In this document: positions 4,898 through 6,848 of the stretch, piece by piece
Layout of the letters: every line of letters begins with the position of its first letter
How positions within the stretch are numbered: position 1 is the first letter of the stretch
From: Gammaproteobacteria bacterium
Lineage (GTDB): Bacteria; Pseudomonadota; Gammaproteobacteria; DSM-16500
Direction of reading: 5' to 3'
Assembly: GCA_004322325.1 (NCBI GenBank)
Contig: SCTP01000085.1
Span: forward strand, 1 to 6,848
Length of the DNA stretch: 6,848 bases
Translations under genes and position numbers: made by a program
The notes under the pieces: model-generated
Told to the model about the DNA's origin: nothing
Seen by the model: only the letters and a program-made list of their open reading frames with translations
The model's database searches: none

Positions 4898-6848
4898 ATG
4901 CTTGAAAAACTTCTTTTCGGTAATTTAACACTGCAAGCAATCCCTTATCATAATCCTATCATCATGGGTGCGGCAGCAGGGATGGGCTTAGTCGTAGCCA
5001 TTGTCATCGGTTCTTTATTTTATTTTAAAAAGTGGACGTGGTTATGGTCTGAATGGTTAACTTCCGTTGATCATAAAAAAATTGGCATCATGTATCTCAT
5101 TTTAGCGCTTGTCATGTTTCTACGTGGTTTCACAGATGCCATCATGATGCGTTTACAACAAGCGATCGCTGTCGGTCATTCAACTGGCTATTTACCACCA
5201 GAACATTACGATCAAATCTTTACCGCCCATGGCGTGATCATGATTTTCTTCATGGCGATGCCATTTATGTTTGGTCTTATTAATATCGTATTGCCTTTGC
5301 AAATTGGTGCACGCGATGTCGCATTTCCCTACTTAAATTCATTAAGTTTATGGTTATCTGTCGTTGGCGCGGCATTGGTGAATATTTCTCTCGTTGTTGG
5401 TGATTTTGCAGCAACAGGGTGGTTAGCTTATCCACCGCTTTCTGAATTAGCTTATAGTCCGACTGTTGGTGTGGATTATTATATTTGGGCCTTACAAATC
5501 TCGGGCGTTGGAACGTTATTATCTGGCATTAATTTTGTTGTCACGATTTTAAAAATGCGCTGCCCGGGCATGACTTTCATGAAAATGCCAGTTTTCACCT
5601 GGACAGCCTTATGCTCCATGATTCTGGTGATTTTAGCTTTCCCTGTCTTAACAGTTACGTTAGGCATGTTATTTTTAGATCGTTATTTTGGGATGCATTT
5701 TTTCACCGCAGATTTTGGCGGCAATTCGATGATGTATATCAACATGATCTGGATCTGGGGGCACCCTGAAGTTTATATTCTGATTCTGCCTGCTTTTGGT
5801 ATCTTTTCAGAAGTGGTGCCGACGTTTGCTAAAAAGCCTTTGTTTGGTTATACCACCATGGTATGGGCAACCGCTTCGATTACCGTGTTATCTTTTGTTG
5901 TTTGGCTACATCACTTTTTCACCATGGGTGCAGGGGCGGATGTGAACGCCTTCTTCGGCATTGCCACCATGATTATCGCAATTCCCACCGGTGTGAAAGT
6001 CTTCAACTGGCTATTTACCATGTATCGAGGGCGTATCACTTTCTCTACCCCGATGTTATGGACCATCGGATTCATCACCACATTTGCGATAGGTGGGATG
6101 ACAGGGGTGATGTTAGCGGTACCAGCCATTGATTTCCAAGTCCACAACAGTGTATTTCTCATCGCGCATTTTCATAATGTGATTATCGGTGGGGTAGTGT
6201 TCGGTTACTTAGCTGGATTTACTTATTGGTTTCCCAAAGCTTTTGGTTTTAAATTAAATGAAACGCTAGGCAAATGTGCTTTCTGGTGTTGGATTATCGG
6301 CTTTTACACTGCTTTTATGCCACTTTATGCGCTGGGCTTGATGGGTATGACGAGACGCTTAAGCCATTACGATGCCGCCACCGGCTGGCATCCTTATCTG
6401 GTGGTAGCGGCGATAGGTGCTTTTATCATCGGCTGCGGTGTGGCGTTTCAGATTCTGCAATTAGTGGTCAGTATTAAAAATCGTGAGCAATATAAAGATG
6501 TCACGGGTGATCCATGGGATGCTCGGACATTAGAATGGTCTATTCCATCGCCCGCTCCATTTTACAATTTTGCTATCACGCCGGAAGTGAAGAGTAGAGA
6601 TGCATTTTGGACAGCGAAGCAAGAAAAGTTCTCTACGCTACCGCATTATGAAGATATCCACATGCCGAAAAACACCAGTGTGGGTTTCATTATTGCGATG
6701 TTAAGCGGTGTAGTTGGTTTTGCCATGATTTGGCATATTACTTGGTTAATGGTGGCGGGTTTGATCGGCGTATTTGTGACGGTGATCATGCGCTCTTTTA
6801 ACATGGACACGGATTATTATGTCAAAGCCAGTGAAGTTGAAAAATTAG
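4898..6848 (+). CDS. cyoB: Cytochrome bo3 ubiquinol oxidase subunit I (3' end beyond the window)
   Basis: The catalytic haem-copper subunit, which oxidises ubiquinol, reduces oxygen to water and pumps protons. I translated 650 codons without a stop; the frame is open at the window edge. E. coli CyoB is 663 residues, so only about a dozen are missing. Every key residue is present at the E. coli position plus five. These are R76, D80 and H103 (quinol site), H111 and H426 (low-spin haem b), H424 (haem o3), and H289, H338 and H339 (CuB). They also include Y293 (the Tyr cross-linked to the CuB ligand His), E291 (E. coli E286), D140 with N129 and N147 (D-channel), and T364 and K367 (K-channel). The hallmark '[12 protein letters not shown]' is at 287-298. 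It is strongly hydrophobic, with the family's many helices. The start at 4898 has AAAGG 11 bases upstream, a long but usable spacing, and follows cyoA by 17 bases. cyoC, cyoD and cyoE are expected next. Confidence 0.97.
   Translation, partial: MLEKLLFGNLTLQAIPYHNPIIMGAAAGMGLVVAIVIGSLFYFKKWTWLWSEWLTSVDHKKIGIMYLILALVMFLRGFTDAIMMRLQQAIAVGHSTGYLPPEHYDQIFTAHGVIMIFFMAMPFMFGLINIVLPLQIGARDVAFPYLNSLSLWLSVVGAALVNISLVVGDFAATGWLAYPPLSELAYSPTVGVDYYIWALQISGVGTLLSGINFVVTILKMRCPGMTFMKMPVFTWTALCSMILVILAFPVLTVTLGMLFLDRYFGMHFFTADFGGNSMMYINMIWIWGHPEVYILILPAFGIFSEVVPTFAKKPLFGYTTMVWATASITVLSFVVWLHHFFTMGAGADVNAFFGIATMIIAIPTGVKVFNWLFTMYRGRITFSTPMLWTIGFITTFAIGGMTGVMLAVPAIDFQVHNSVFLIAHFHNVIIGGVVFGYLAGFTYWFPKAFGFKLNETLGKCAFWCWIIGFYTAFMPLYALGLMGMTRRLSHYDAATGWHPYLVVAAIGAFIIGCGVAFQILQLVVSIKNREQYKDVTGDPWDARTLEWSIPSPAPFYNFAITPEVKSRDAFWTAKQEKFSTLPHYEDIHMPKNTSVGFIIAMLSGVVGFAMIWHITWLMVAGLIGVFVTVIMRSFNMDTDYYVKASEVEKL

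Noticed and set aside
5479..6477. Several 60-90-residue frames on both strands within cyoB
   Set aside because: All lie inside the well-conserved cyoB frame and show no recognisable domains; they are by-products of its codon pattern.
6846..6848. TAG at the very end of the window as the cyoB stop, implying a frameshift in cyoB
   Set aside because: Codon-by-codon translation from 4898 stays open and matches CyoB to the last complete codon (TTA, 6845-6847). The TAG is out of frame, so the gene simply runs past the window.

Overview
The window is moderately AT-rich and almost fully coding. It reads as chromosomal DNA of a gammaproteobacterium. The reasons are an FNR-type oxygen sensor with E. 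coli-like cysteine spacing and DNA-reading residues, next to a quinol-oxidase (cyo) operon whose CyoB matches E. coli CyoB residue for residue at the catalytic sites with a constant +5 offset. A member of the Legionellales or a similar AT-rich lineage is plausible, but this is inference and nothing here fixes the genus. The first 13 bases are a sequencing adapter remnant, so the left edge is a contig end and not a biological junction.

Left block (14-1818, minus strand): a probable operon read right to left. It holds an Xre/MbcA/ParS-type antitoxin, a RES-domain NAD+-degrading toxin, a GNAT acetyltransferase and the N-terminus of a DMT/EamA transporter that is cut by the adapter. Gaps are 1, 18 and 30 bases. 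A strong sigma70-type promoter with a palindrome in its spacer lies just upstream of the antitoxin, as expected for an autoregulated toxin-antitoxin operon.

Middle block (1876-3140): an NADPH-dependent FMN reductase (minus strand) is divergent from an unrecognised exported protein (plus strand). The exported-protein gene overlaps the 3' end of fnr by 9 bases in convergent orientation. Its probable intrinsic terminator is a 12-of-13-pair hairpin plus T-rich run placed inside the fnr coding sequence.

Right block (3132-6848): fnr (minus strand) is divergent from cyoA-cyoB (plus strand). The roughly 200-base intergenic region holds a near-consensus FNR box (9 of 10 conserved bases), a good fnr promoter and a weaker FNR-like site just before cyoA. 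The simplest reading is that FNR controls the aerobic cytochrome bo3 oxidase, and perhaps itself, from this region. CyoA is a lipoprotein subunit II without the CuA site. CyoB is open to the window edge and lacks only its extreme C-terminus; it is not frameshifted.

I saw no tRNA, rRNA, CRISPR, insertion sequence or phage gene, and no gene-free stretch longer than 300 bases.
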